The position numbers and the translations under genes are program-made. The notes beneath the pieces are model-generated. The model was not told where the DNA came from, did not search any database, and saw only the letters and a list, made by a program, of their open reading frames with translations. DNA of 64,000 nt from positions 19,663 to 83,662 of the forward strand of contig JAFSJY010000046.1 in the NCBI GenBank assembly GCA_017449215.1, written 5' to 3'. Shown here in pieces: positions 45,626 to 54,219 of this stretch; position 1 is the stretch's first letter; each line of letters begins with the position of its first letter. This DNA is from Acholeplasmatales bacterium (lineage in GTDB: Bacteria; Bacillota_I; Bacilli_A; Acholeplasmatales; Anaeroplasmataceae).

Positions 45626-45829
45626 TTTTGAATGTGTATAATTTAATAATACAAAATAAAGAAATTGTTTAAGTAAATGATACAGTTTTTGAAAATCAAC
45701 GAAAATGCTATAAATTTTATTTATGGAAATAATATTTTCAATTAATCATATTCAAATCGACTTAAGTGATGTTGATTAGACTTTATTTCAATGTTAAAAT
45801 TATAGGTGCTTAAAGAGAAGGTGTTATAT

Positions 45830-47962
45830 ATGAGTTTGGATAATGTTACTATTATTAAAAAGGATGGTACTGTCGAACAATTTAATCCTGAAAAGATCAA
45901 AAGAGCCGTTTCAAAATCTGCAGCTAGAGTTCTAGTTGATTTTACTGCTGGTGATTTAGAGATGATTATCGCAGATGTAGAAAGAAGCATCGAAGAATCT
46001 AAATTGGAGTCTATTACTATCCCACAGATGCATAATTTTGTAGAAGGAGCTCTAGATAAGAATTTCCCTCGTGTAGCTAAGAGCTATAGAGATTATAGAA
46101 ATTATAAGCAGGACTTCGTTCATATGCTTGATGAGGTCTATACAAAGAGCCAATCTATTATGTATATTGGTGATAAGGAAAACTCTAATACAGACTCTGC
46201 TTTAGTATCTACAAAGAGAAGCTTAGTATATAACCAACTTAACAAAGAGCTTTACAAGAAATTCTTCTTAAATGTAGAAGAATTACAGGCTGTTAATGAT
46301 GGATATATCTATATCCATGATATGGTAGCTAGACGTGATACAATGAATTGCTGTCTTTTTGATGTTGGCCATGTTCTAGATGGTGGCTTTGAAATGGGAA
46401 ATATTTTCTATAATGAGCCTAAGAGCCTAGATGTTGCCTTTGATGTTATTGGAGATATCGTATTATCTACAGCAGCACAGCAATATGGTGGCTTCACTGT
46501 TCCTCAAATTGATACTATTTTAGATAAGTATGCTGAAAAGAGCTTCCAAAGAGCTTTCCATAAGTATGTTGGATTAGGCTTATCTAGAAAGAATGCAAAC
46601 GATCAAGCTATCGAAGACGTTAGAAATGAATTTAAGCAAGGCTGGCAAGGTCTTGAATATAAATTTAATACAGTAGGATCATCTAGAGGTGATTACCCAT
46701 TCATCACTGTAACATTAGGCTTAGGTACATCTAGATTTGCTAGAATGTGTACTATGGAATGCTTAAAGGTTAGACGTGGTGGTCAAGGTAAGCCTGGTAG
46801 AAAGAGACCTGTATTATTCCCTAAGATTGTATTCTTATATGATAAGGATTTACATGGTGAGGGCTGTATTAATGAGGATTTATTTGAAGAGGGTGTAAGA
46901 TGCTCTTCAAAGACAATGTATCCTGACTGGTTAAGTATGACTGGTGAAGGCTATATTGCATCTATGTATAAGAAGTATGGTGCTGTTATATCTCCTATGG
47001 GATGTAGAGCATTCCTATCTCCTTGGTATGAGCGTGGTGGATTTGAGCCTGCAGATGAGGATGATAAGCCAGTATTCGTTGGTAGATTCAATATCGGTGC
47101 AGTATCATTACATTTACCTATGATTTTAGCTAAGGCAAGAGAAGAGAATAAGGATTTCTATGAGGTATTAGATTATTATCTAAATCTAATTAGAAAGCTA
47201 CATTGCCGTACTTATGATTATTTAGGAGAAATGCGTGCTTCAACTAACCCTCTTGCTTATTGTGAGGGTGGCTTCTATGGAGGACATTTACAACCACATG
47301 AAAAGATTAAGCCTATTCTAAAGTCAGCAACTGCTTCATTTGGTTTTACAGCATTAAATGAATTACAAGAATTATATAATGGTAAGTCAATTGCAGAGGA
47401 TGGAGAATTTGCTTTAGAGGTAATGAAGTACATCAATAAGAGAATTGTTGATTTCAAGAATGAGGATCATCATTTATATGCTATCTATGGTACTCCTGCA
47501 GAAAGCTTATGTGGTCTTCAAATAAAGCAATTTAGAGCTAAATATGGAATTATCGAAAATGTATCAGATAGACCATATGTTTCTAATTCATTCCATTGTC
47601 ATGTAACAGAGGATTTATCACCAATTGAAAAGCAAAATAAGGAAGCTAGATTCTGGGAATTAGCTAATGGTGGTAAGATTCAATATGTTAAATATCCAAT
47701 TGATTACAATATTGAGGCTATTAAATCATTAATTAGAAGAGCTATGGATATGGGCTTCTATGAGGGAGTTAACCTATCTTTAGCATATTGTGAGGAATGT
47801 GGTCACCAGGAATTATCTATGGATGTATGTCCTAAGTGTGGTTCTAGAAACTTAACTAAGATTGAAAGAATGAATGGATATCTATCTTATTCAAGAGTTC
47901 ATGGTGCAACTAGATTAAATGATGCTAAGATGGCAGAAATCGCTGAAAGGAAGAGTATGTAG
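45830..47962 (+). CDS. nrdD: Anaerobic ribonucleoside-triphosphate reductase
   Basis: A class III ribonucleotide reductase of 710 residues; it makes dNTPs without oxygen using a glycyl radical. An ATP-cone (TIIKKDGTVEQFNPEKIKRAV) covers residues 5-90. The C-terminus has the zinc site CEECGHQ and CPKCGS, followed by RMNGYLS, whose Gly carries the radical. The start ATG at 45830 follows AGAGAAGG. nrdG follows after three bases. Confidence 0.97.
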   Translation: MSLDNVTIIKKDGTVEQFNPEKIKRAVSKSAARVLVDFTAGDLEMIIADVERSIEESKLESITIPQMHNFVEGALDKNFPRVAKSYRDYRNYKQDFVHMLDEVYTKSQSIMYIGDKENSNTDSALVSTKRSLVYNQLNKELYKKFFLNVEELQAVNDGYIYIHDMVARRDTMNCCLFDVGHVLDGGFEMGNIFYNEPKSLDVAFDVIGDIVLSTAAQQYGGFTVPQIDTILDKYAEKSFQRAFHKYVGLGLSRKNANDQAIEDVRNEFKQGWQGLEYKFNTVGSSRGDYPFITVTLGLGTSRFARMCTMECLKVRRGGQGKPGRKRPVLFPKIVFLYDKDLHGEGCINEDLFEEGVRCSSKTMYPDWLSMTGEGYIASMYKKYGAVISPMGCRAFLSPWYERGGFEPADEDDKPVFVGRFNIGAVSLHLPMILAKAREENKDFYEVLDYYLNLIRKLHCRTYDYLGEMRASTNPLAYCEGGFYGGHLQPHEKIKPILKSATASFGFTALNELQELYNGKSIAEDGEFALEVMKYINKRIVDFKNEDHHLYAIYGTPAESLCGLQIKQFRAKYGIIENVSDRPYVSNSFHCHVTEDLSPIEKQNKEARFWELANGGKIQYVKYPIDYNIEAIKSLIRRAMDMGFYEGVNLSLAYCEECGHQELSMDVCPKCGSRNLTKIERMNGYLSYSRVHGATRLNDAKMAEIAERKSM

Positions 47963-47965
47963 TAA

Positions 47966-48469
47966 ATGCGTTACCATAATATCACAAAGGATGATATGCT
48001 GAATGGTAGTGGTTTACGCGTAGTACTTTGGGTGGCAGGATGCCAGCATCACTGTCCATATTGTCAAAACCCAATTACTCATGACCCTAATGGTGGTATT
48101 CCTTTTGATGAAGCTGCAAAGCAAGAAATCTTTGCAGAATTAGAAAAGCCATATGTTTCAGGTATTACATTCAGCGGAGGAGATCCACTATATCCTGGAC
48201 ATGTAAATGAGATTGGAGAATTAATTGCAGAAATAAATGCAAGATTCCCACATAAGACAAAATGGTTATATACAGGCTATACATATGAGCAAATATCTGG
48301 ATTACCTTTTATTGGTATGCTAGATGTTATCTGTGATGGTCGTTTTGAAATTGATAAATTTGATCCTAAGCTTCATTGGGTTGGTTCATCTAATCAAAGA
48401 GTTATTGATGTTAAAAAGACAAAACGTGAAGGTAAGGTAATTCTTTTTGAGGATGGTTCAGCAGACTAA
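47966..48469 (+). CDS. nrdG: Anaerobic RNR activating protein
   Basis: A radical SAM enzyme of 167 residues that creates the glycyl radical on NrdD. The cluster motif is WVAGCQHHCPYCQNP (C-x3-C-x2-C). FSGGDPLYPG binds SAM. A short C-terminal region ends the protein. It shares TAATG with dut. Confidence 0.96.
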   Translation: MRYHNITKDDMLNGSGLRVVLWVAGCQHHCPYCQNPITHDPNGGIPFDEAAKQEIFAELEKPYVSGITFSGGDPLYPGHVNEIGELIAEINARFPHKTKWLYTGYTYEQISGLPFIGMLDVICDGRFEIDKFDPKLHWVGSSNQRVIDVKKTKREGKVILFEDGSAD

Positions 48470-48978
48470 TGAGTGAATTTAAAAGAGTAGGAAAATTTGA
48501 AAAGGTATCTTTAAATCAGTTTAAAACTGGTTTTGATAATGAATCTTCGGATTCAGTAGAGTCATATTACAACAGCATAAAGCTTCCTGCACGTGCGACA
48601 CGTGGCAGTGCGGGATATGATTTCTACGCCCCATTTGATATTAAGCTAGCACCAGGTGAAACTATTAAGGTTCCAACTGGTATTAGAGTATCAATGGAAG
48701 AAAATTATGTATTAAAGCTTTATCCAAGATCTGGATTAGGCTTTAAATACAGACTTCAATTAAATAATACAGTTGGTATTATTGACGCTGATTATTATTA
48801 TTCTGATAATGAGGGTCATATATTCGCTAAGATAACAAATGATTCTAACGAAGGTAAAACAGTTGAAATTAAGGCTGGTACAGGCTTTATGCAAGGAATC
48901 TTTGTAGAATATGGTATTACATTTGATGATGATGTAAAATCAATTAGAAATGGCGGATTCGGCAGTACAACAAAATAA
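48469..48978 (+). CDS. dut: dUTP diphosphatase
   Basis: A trimeric-type dUTPase of 169 residues with all five motifs: RGSAGYDFYAP, LYPRSGLGFK, NTVGIIDADYY, FMQGIFVEYG and NGGFGST at the C-terminus. It has an extra N-terminal segment of about 40 residues and a small insertion (YYSDNEGH) after motif III. It removes dUTP and supplies dUMP for dTMP, which fits cotranscription with nrdD-nrdG. Confidence 0.95.
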   Translation: MSEFKRVGKFEKVSLNQFKTGFDNESSDSVESYYNSIKLPARATRGSAGYDFYAPFDIKLAPGETIKVPTGIRVSMEENYVLKLYPRSGLGFKYRLQLNNTVGIIDADYYYSDNEGHIFAKITNDSNEGKTVEIKAGTGFMQGIFVEYGITFDDDVKSIRNGGFGSTTK

Positions 48979-48980
48979 TT

Positions 48981-49011
48981 AATTCCGCTTTTATGGCGGA
49001 ATTTTATTTTA
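48981..49011 (+). terminator. Terminator after dut
   Basis: AATTCCGC and GCGGAATT form an 8-bp stem, followed by TTATTTT. Confidence 0.8.
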
Positions 49012-49021
49012 TTTATTAGCA

Positions 49022-49053
49022 TTTTAAACCCATCGATTTCGAGTGGTTTAAAA
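49022..49053. repeat. KilA-N-type palindrome, intergenic copy 1
   Basis: A 32-bp imperfect palindrome, 13 of 16 positions paired, with outer arms TTTTAAACC and GGTTTAAAA and TCGA near the centre. In one frame it reads FKPIDFEWFK, like the conserved peptide of KilA-N proteins, but the frame soon stops (NNM then TAG). See the copy inside the KilA-N gene at 57011. Confidence 0.6.
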
Positions 49054-49095
49054 ATAATATGTAGAAATAACCAACATTATTTAATGTAATTCCAG

Positions 49096-49127
49096 TTTTA
49101 ACCGTGTCGAATTCGATGTCTTTAAAA
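49096..49127. repeat. KilA-N-type palindrome, intergenic copy 2
   Basis: Thirty-two bp, matching the KilA-N gene copy at 57011-57042 at 29 positions; the three differences are all C to T. The centre is TCGAATTCGA. As RNA the changed positions still pair as G-U. In frame it reads FNRVEFDVFKN, against FNRVEFDAFKK in the gene. A stop lies four codons upstream. Confidence 0.65.
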
Positions 49128-49157
49128 ATTTTGGAAAGAAAGAAAGGATGACGGATA

Positions 49158-49550
49158 ATGAAAAAGATAATAGCTGCTTGTGGAAATGATTGTGCAGCCT
49201 GTCCAAGGTATGTTACACATCCATATGAAAAAAATGAAGAAGAACTCCGTCATACTGCAGAGTTATGGATGAAGATTGGATATCGTGACCATATCGTTAC
49301 TAATGAAGAAATTTCATGTACAGGCTGTAAGCCTGAGAATTGGTGTAGATATCATGTTGTAAAATGTTGTGAAGATAGAGGTATTAAAACATGTGGCGAT
49401 TGTAGTGAATACCCTTGTACAAATATGAAAGAGTGCTTTGAAGTTACAAAGTCTTTTGGACCTAAATGTCGTGAGGTTTGTACAAATGAAGAATACGAAC
49501 AGTTAAAAAAAGCATTCTTCGAAAAAGAAAAGAATCTAGATAAAAAATGA
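49158..49550 (+). CDS. DUF3795 cysteine-rich protein
   Basis: A 130-residue cytosolic protein with about 15 Cys. The opening IAACGNDCAACPRYV and the later CTGCKPENWCRYHVVKCCEDRGIKTCGDCSEYPC are typical of DUF3795, a family of unknown function thought to bind metal. AGGATG precedes the start. It stands alone; its terminator is one of the two 30-bp inverted repeats linked to the abiE locus. Confidence 0.88.
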   Translation: MKKIIAACGNDCAACPRYVTHPYEKNEEELRHTAELWMKIGYRDHIVTNEEISCTGCKPENWCRYHVVKCCEDRGIKTCGDCSEYPCTNMKECFEVTKSFGPKCREVCTNEEYEQLKKAFFEKEKNLDKK

Positions 49551-49553
49551 TAT

Positions 49554-49583
49554 TGTCGCAAAAGTTATATAACATTTGTGACA
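49554..49583. repeat. 30-bp inverted repeat, copy 1 (after DUF3795)
   Basis: Arms TGTCGCAAA and TTTGTGACA (one G-T in RNA) surround an AT-rich centre. TGTTTTTT follows, so it can terminate DUF3795 transcription. It closely resembles the abiE operator at 49850-49879. The 260 bases between the copies are AT-rich with no gene that I can see. Confidence 0.7.
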
Positions 49584-49840
49584 ATGTTTTTTATTCATTA
49601 GGAAATATTATTTACACATTTATTTAAATCTTTACTTTTTTTCTCAAATTTTGCTCAAAATATATCATTTGTGATTTTATTTTATGTGAATTTATCAAAA
49701 ACAAAAAATGGCTTACCTAATGGATTTTTATGTGATTATATGATATAATACTGTTGTATATTTTAAAATATATTTATTGTTTGATTAGTTGATTTGTTAA
49801 TCTATTTTTTCTAAGAAAGTATTGTAAATGAAATAATTAT

Positions 49841-49879
49841 TTGAATAAATGTCACAAAAAGTATATAATATTTGTGACA
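49841..49879 (+). promoter_or_regulatory. abiE promoter within a 30-bp inverted-repeat operator
   Basis: TTGAAT (49841-49846), 17 bases, TATAAT (49864-49869). The repeat 49850-49879, with arms TGTCACAAA and TTTGTGACA, covers the spacer, the -10 box and the start point, so a bound repressor would block polymerase. AbiEi proteins are known to repress their own operons. Confidence 0.75.
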
Positions 49880-49891
49880 GGAGATGATAGT

Positions 49892-50488
49892 ATGTCTACT
49901 CAAGAAAAGATAATAACAAAATTAAATGAATACGGATTAAATGTATTCACAGTAAATGATTTATTCGGCATAGCTGATTATGATAATTTAAGAAAGAATC
50001 TTGAAAGAATGAATAGAGATGGCACCATAAAGAGAATTATAAGAGGTGTATATTATCTTCCTAAGTATAATAAAACATTCAATACATATAGCATCTATAA
50101 TATTGAAGATGTTGCAAAAGCTATTGCTAGATGGTCAAATTGGTTAATATGTCCATCAGGTAATTATGCATTAAATATATTTGGATTATCTACGCAGGTT
50201 CCTAGTAAGTATTCATTTATTTCATCTGGACCTTATAGAAATTATGAAATTGATGGTAACATAATTGAATTTAAGAATGTCAGCCAAAAACAAATTAATA
50301 ATTATTCATATATGACATTATTGACAATTCAGGCTATAAAAGAAATTGGTAAAGAAAATATAACCGACAATGATTTGTTGATAATAAAAAAACGATTATC
50401 AAATGATGAATTGGATAAATTATATGATGAGTCTAAGCAAACAATAATTTGGATTTACAATATTATTCAACGAATGAAGGAGCTATAA
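49892..50488 (+). CDS. abiEi: AbiEi-like antitoxin / autorepressor (DUF6088)
   Basis: A 198-residue protein. Residues 1-60 form a winged helix (VFTVNDLFGIADYDNLRKNLERMNRDGTIKRIIRGVYYLP), the DNA-binding part of AbiEi antitoxins. The remainder matches DUF6088 (CPSGNYALNIFGLSTQVPSKYSFISSGP). In type IV AbiE systems the antitoxin represses the operon and counters the toxin without direct contact. ATG at 49892 follows AGGAGATG; a longer frame from 49841 would start at the -35 box. It shares TAATG with the toxin start. Confidence 0.88.
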   Translation: MSTQEKIITKLNEYGLNVFTVNDLFGIADYDNLRKNLERMNRDGTIKRIIRGVYYLPKYNKTFNTYSIYNIEDVAKAIARWSNWLICPSGNYALNIFGLSTQVPSKYSFISSGPYRNYEIDGNIIEFKNVSQKQINNYSYMTLLTIQAIKEIGKENITDNDLLIIKKRLSNDELDKLYDESKQTIIWIYNIIQRMKEL

Positions 50489-50917
50489 TGAATAAATTTA
50501 TAAAGCTAAATAATGAAGATAAGAACAGTTACTATTTCTAGAACTTTTTGGGAGAAAGTAACTATTTTACATAGGGAGGCCAATAGGCCTGAAAATAAAA
50601 AGATGCCAAGTAGATATTTTAGGCATTATTATGATGTTTATAAAATAGCTAATTCTATATATTTTGATAATGTAATGAAGGAAAAGTATCTTTTGGAAAA
50701 GGTTGTTTTATTTAAAACTAAATTTTACAACGATAATTGGGCTAGATATGATGAGGCTAAAATTGGTACTTTAAAATTAATTCCTCCAGCATTTAGAATG
50801 GATGAATTAAAGAAAGATTATGATAAGATGAAAGAAATGTTCTTTGATAATATAACTTCATTTGAACAAATAATGGATTTTATAAGAAGATTAGAAAGCC
50901 TAATTAATATAAAATAG
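50488..50917 (+). pseudogene. abiEii toxin remnant (internal deletion)
   Basis: ATG at 50488, overlapping the antitoxin stop, begins MNKFIKLNNEDK, the normal AbiEii N-terminus, but this frame stops at 50541. In the next frame, from about 50513, comes the C-terminal third of the toxin: TISRTFWEKVTILHREANRP, then PSRYFRHYYDVYKI, to 50917. The nucleotidyltransferase core of roughly 170 residues (GS and D-x-D motifs) is absent. A deletion with a frame change near 50510-50545 explains this. The toxin should be dead while the antitoxin stays intact. Confidence 0.85.
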
Positions 50918-50957
50918 AAAAATGTAATTAAGCTAGTTAAATTTTAATGAATCATAG

Positions 50958-50992
50958 GAATCAAGTGTCAGCTGAATCACTTGATTCTTTTT
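50958..50992 (+). terminator. Terminator after the abiE locus
   Basis: GAATCAAGTG and CACTTGATTC form a 10-bp stem, followed by TTTTT. Between here and the hydrogenase (about 190 bases) I see only AT-rich promoter-like sequence. Confidence 0.85.
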
Positions 50993-51181
50993 AGTATGTC
51001 GTACAAAATCTTACTTACCGTTTCAAATTTGTTACTTTGGATATTTTATGTTAGAATTATCTTATTAAAAGACGTTTTTATCATTGCAAAAGTAAATCAA
51101 AAAGATTATTATATTAAGGTATGTTTTTTTGTAGTATTGTAAAAACATGATAATAATCAATAATATTAGGGGGAAAATATT

Positions 51182-52681
51182 ATGCTTGAACAATATGAAT
51201 TATTAATTAAAATTAGAAGAAGAGTTTTTGAAGAGGTTGCTAAGCTTGCTTATGATGAGGAGGATTATCATAGATTAGCTGAGCTTCCATATGAAATATT
51301 ACAAGAATCTGTAGGTAGATCTTCAATCTTCCTAGAGAGAGCTATCGTTAGAGAGAGACTTCGTCTTGCAATTGGTCTTCCTGTTAGAAAGGCTAATGAA
51401 CAAGGTGCTGTATTCCAAGGCATTGAAGAGGCATTAAAGGATGAGAAGTTCTATGAGCCACCTCTAATCAATGTTATTGATTTCGCATGTAATGGTTGCC
51501 CTGAGGAATCATATTATGTTACAGATGTTTGCCAGGGTTGTTTAGCAAACCCTTGTAAGAATGTATGTCCTAAGGGTGCTATTAGGATTGTTAATGGTAG
51601 AAGCGTAATTGACCAAAGCTTATGTATTCACTGTGGTAAGTGCCATAATGTTTGTCCATATGGTGCTATCATTCATAGAGAAAGACCTTGTGCTAAGGCT
51701 TGTGGTATGCATGCAATTCATAGTGATGAAAATGGTAAGGCAGTAATTGATTATGATAAGTGTGTATCTTGTGGTATGTGTATGGTTAATTGTCCATTTG
51801 GTGCTATCGCAGATAAGTCACAAATCTTCCAATTAATTAGAGCTATTAAGAGCGAGACTGATGTATATGCTATTATCGCTCCTGCATTCTTAGGCCAATT
51901 TGGTCCTAAGGTTAACTTAAAGACTATTGATGATGCATTTAAGAAGTTAGGCTTCAAGGGTGTATTTGAGGTTTCTATTGGTGCTGACCTTTGTACAATC
52001 GAAGAGGCTAATGACTATTTAACTAATGTTCCTAGCAAGCTAAAGTTCATGGCTACATCATGCTGTCCTGCATGGAGTGTTATGGCTAAGACTGAATTCC
52101 CTGAATTCAAGGAAAATATTTCAATGGCATTAACACCAATGGTTTATACAGCTAGATTAGTTAAGAAGACTCATCCTAATTCAAAGGTTGTATTCGTTGG
52201 ACCATGCTCTGCTAAGAAGCTTGAGGCATCTAGAAAGAGTGTTAGATCAGATGTTGATTTCGTATTAACATTTGAGGAATTATCTGGTATGTTCGCTGCC
52301 AAGAAGATTGAATTAAATAAGCTTCAGGAAACTGAATTAAAGAATATTACATCTGCCGATGGTAGAGGCTTCGCAGTTATGGGTGGTGTTGCTCAGGCTG
52401 TTGTTAATTCAGCTGCTAAGATTGCACCAGATAGAGAAATTAAGGTATTTGCTGCTCAAGGCTTAGATAATTGTAGAAAGATGCTTAAGGAAGCTCAACA
52501 AGGTAAGTATGATGGATATCTACTTGAGGGTATGGCTTGTCCTATGGGCTGTGTATCAGGTGCTGGTACAATAGCATCTCCAAATAGAGCTAAGGCTTTA
52601 ATTGGTGTATCTCAAAGAGAAGCTAAGCTAAAGCAATCTGTTGAAACAGAATATAAGGATATGCTTGAAAGCTTAGATTAA
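51182..52681 (+). CDS. [FeFe] hydrogenase, monomeric, group B-like
   Basis: A 499-residue hydrogenase. Residues 95-225 hold ferredoxin-type clusters (CQGCLANPCKNVCP, CIHCGKCHNVCP, CVSCGMCMVNCP). The H-cluster motifs are TSCCPAW at 292, GPCSAKK at 340 (most families have MPC) and EGMACPMGC at 449. It interconverts H2 and protons with ferredoxin. The short form with an N-terminal helical domain and no NADH module resembles group B enzymes. The maturases HydE, F and G are not in the window. It is monocistronic. Confidence 0.92.
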   Translation: MLEQYELLIKIRRRVFEEVAKLAYDEEDYHRLAELPYEILQESVGRSSIFLERAIVRERLRLAIGLPVRKANEQGAVFQGIEEALKDEKFYEPPLINVIDFACNGCPEESYYVTDVCQGCLANPCKNVCPKGAIRIVNGRSVIDQSLCIHCGKCHNVCPYGAIIHRERPCAKACGMHAIHSDENGKAVIDYDKCVSCGMCMVNCPFGAIADKSQIFQLIRAIKSETDVYAIIAPAFLGQFGPKVNLKTIDDAFKKLGFKGVFEVSIGADLCTIEEANDYLTNVPSKLKFMATSCCPAWSVMAKTEFPEFKENISMALTPMVYTARLVKKTHPNSKVVFVGPCSAKKLEASRKSVRSDVDFVLTFEELSGMFAAKKIELNKLQETELKNITSADGRGFAVMGGVAQAVVNSAAKIAPDREIKVFAAQGLDNCRKMLKEAQQGKYDGYLLEGMACPMGCVSGAGTIASPNRAKALIGVSQREAKLKQSVETEYKDMLESLD

Positions 52682-52690
52682 TATGTTATT

Positions 52691-52722
52691 AAGTGGTTTG
52701 TTTAAACAAGCCACTTTTTTTC
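52691..52722 (+). terminator. Terminator after the hydrogenase gene
   Basis: AAGTGGTTTG and CAAGCCACTT pair with one G-T, followed by a run of Ts. Confidence 0.85.
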
Positions 52723-52755
52723 TTGTCATATTTTTTTTATAATGTTATAATAATA

Positions 52756-52791
52756 CTGACAAAAAAATCAGTGATAAAAAAATCAGTAAAG
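52756..52791. repeat. Direct AAAAAAATCAGT repeats before the ATPase gene
   Basis: AAAAAAATCAGT occurs twice, 16 bases apart, and the first copy also forms ACTGA...TCAGT. The pair lies between the promoter region (TTATAATAATAC) and the ATPase start, and may be an operator. Confidence 0.4.
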
Positions 52792-52802
52792 TTGGTGATG
52801 AT

Positions 52803-54170
52803 ATGTTTTATGGTAGAAAAAATGAGGTAAACCTAATAAGAAGTGTATTTGAAGAAAATAATAAAGCTGTTTTAATATATGGTAAAAGAAGAGTAGGAAA
52901 AACCACATTAATAAAGGAAGCTATTAAGGATTTTGAGTTTATTTATTTTGAATGTTTAGAAGATACAGTTGAAAAGAATATTGATTCATTCATTGTGACA
53001 TTGAATATAAAAGGTATCACTATTCCATCGTATGTATCATTTAAGGATTTTATAGATGTGTTTTCATATTTGGATTCATTAAATAAGAAATATGTAATTG
53101 TTATCGATGAATACCCTTATTTAAAAACATTTAATAAAGCTGAATATATTGATAGTATGTTTCAAAATGTAATTGATAATCATATAAAAAATTTAAATTT
53201 AATTGTTTCTGGTTCTTCAATGAAAATAATGAATGAAATATTAAAGGAAGGTAATGCATTATTTGGTAGATTTAAAGAAACAGTGTTGGTAGAAGAATTT
53301 AATTATTTAGAAGCTTCAACATACTATTATAATGATTTAAATCCTTATGATAAGATTGCATTTTATAGTGTTTTTGGTGGTAGCCCATATATTAATGAAG
53401 CAATCAATCCTAAACTAAACTTAAAGGAAAATATAATGAATACATTTTTAAAGAATACTAATAATGTGTATAATTATGCAGATAATTTATTGTTAAGTGA
53501 TTCATCTAATAGGATTCAAGCTAAAAGAATTATAAGCGCATTAGGTAATTCTAAAAAGAAATATACTGAAATTGAAAACCTGTTAGATAAAGAAAAAACA
53601 GGAAAAATAAATGTATCATTAAAATCTTTAATCGAATTAAAGCTAGTAAATAAGGTGTTTCCAATTAATAAACCTAATGATTCAAAAAAAGCATTTTATG
53701 AAATTAAGGACAATGCTATTAGATTCTTTTATACATATGTTTATAGCTATAAAAATAATCTAGAAATGTTAGGTTCAAGTGCTTTTTATGATGAATTTAT
53801 AAAAGAATCATTGAATACATATGTTTCTCATAGATTTGAAGATATTTGTAGAACTTATTTTTCATTACAGGTGAAGAAGGGTGCTTTAAAAGGAATTAGA
53901 AATATTGGTACATATTATTATGATGACTCATTATCTAAGCAAAATGGTGAGTTTGATGTGGCTATAGAAACATCAGAAGGATTTAACATCTATGAGGTGA
54001 AGTATTTAAAAAAACCATTTGATATTTCTTCATTAAAAAAAGAAATAACACAAATACAAAATATAAAAGGTCTTAAAGTAAATAAGATAGGTTTTATATG
54101 TATTAATGGCTTTGATTTTAATTCTGATGAATATGAATTAATAGATGGAGATAAAATTTTTAAAATATAA
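52803..54170 (+). CDS. AAA-type ATPase with C-terminal DUF234
   Basis: A 455-residue protein of the archaeal-ATPase class. Walker A is YGKRRVGKTTLIKE near residue 27. Walker B is YVIVIDEYPYLK near 100. Sensor motif IVSGSS is near 138. A winged-helix part follows (KRIISALGNSKKKYTEIENLL). The C-terminal DUF234 domain has GEFDVAIETSEGFNIYEVKY, a D...E-x-K arrangement like PD-(D/E)xK nucleases. Function is unknown; relatives spread horizontally. AAA is common for Lys here, unlike in the core genes. Confidence 0.88.
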   Translation: MFYGRKNEVNLIRSVFEENNKAVLIYGKRRVGKTTLIKEAIKDFEFIYFECLEDTVEKNIDSFIVTLNIKGITIPSYVSFKDFIDVFSYLDSLNKKYVIVIDEYPYLKTFNKAEYIDSMFQNVIDNHIKNLNLIVSGSSMKIMNEILKEGNALFGRFKETVLVEEFNYLEASTYYYNDLNPYDKIAFYSVFGGSPYINEAINPKLNLKENIMNTFLKNTNNVYNYADNLLLSDSSNRIQAKRIISALGNSKKKYTEIENLLDKEKTGKINVSLKSLIELKLVNKVFPINKPNDSKKAFYEIKDNAIRFFYTYVYSYKNNLEMLGSSAFYDEFIKESLNTYVSHRFEDICRTYFSLQVKKGALKGIRNIGTYYYDDSLSKQNGEFDVAIETSEGFNIYEVKYLKKPFDISSLKKEITQIQNIKGLKVNKIGFICINGFDFNSDEYELIDGDKIFKI

Positions 54171-54219
54171 TAATAAATATGTTATTATATTTATGTATGA
54201 TTAAAAGGAGAACGATATT

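Noticed and set aside
49053..49157. A full KilA-N pseudogene after dut
   Set aside because: Outside the two palindromes no further KilA-N peptides are readable in any frame within this short gap, so I list only the repeats.
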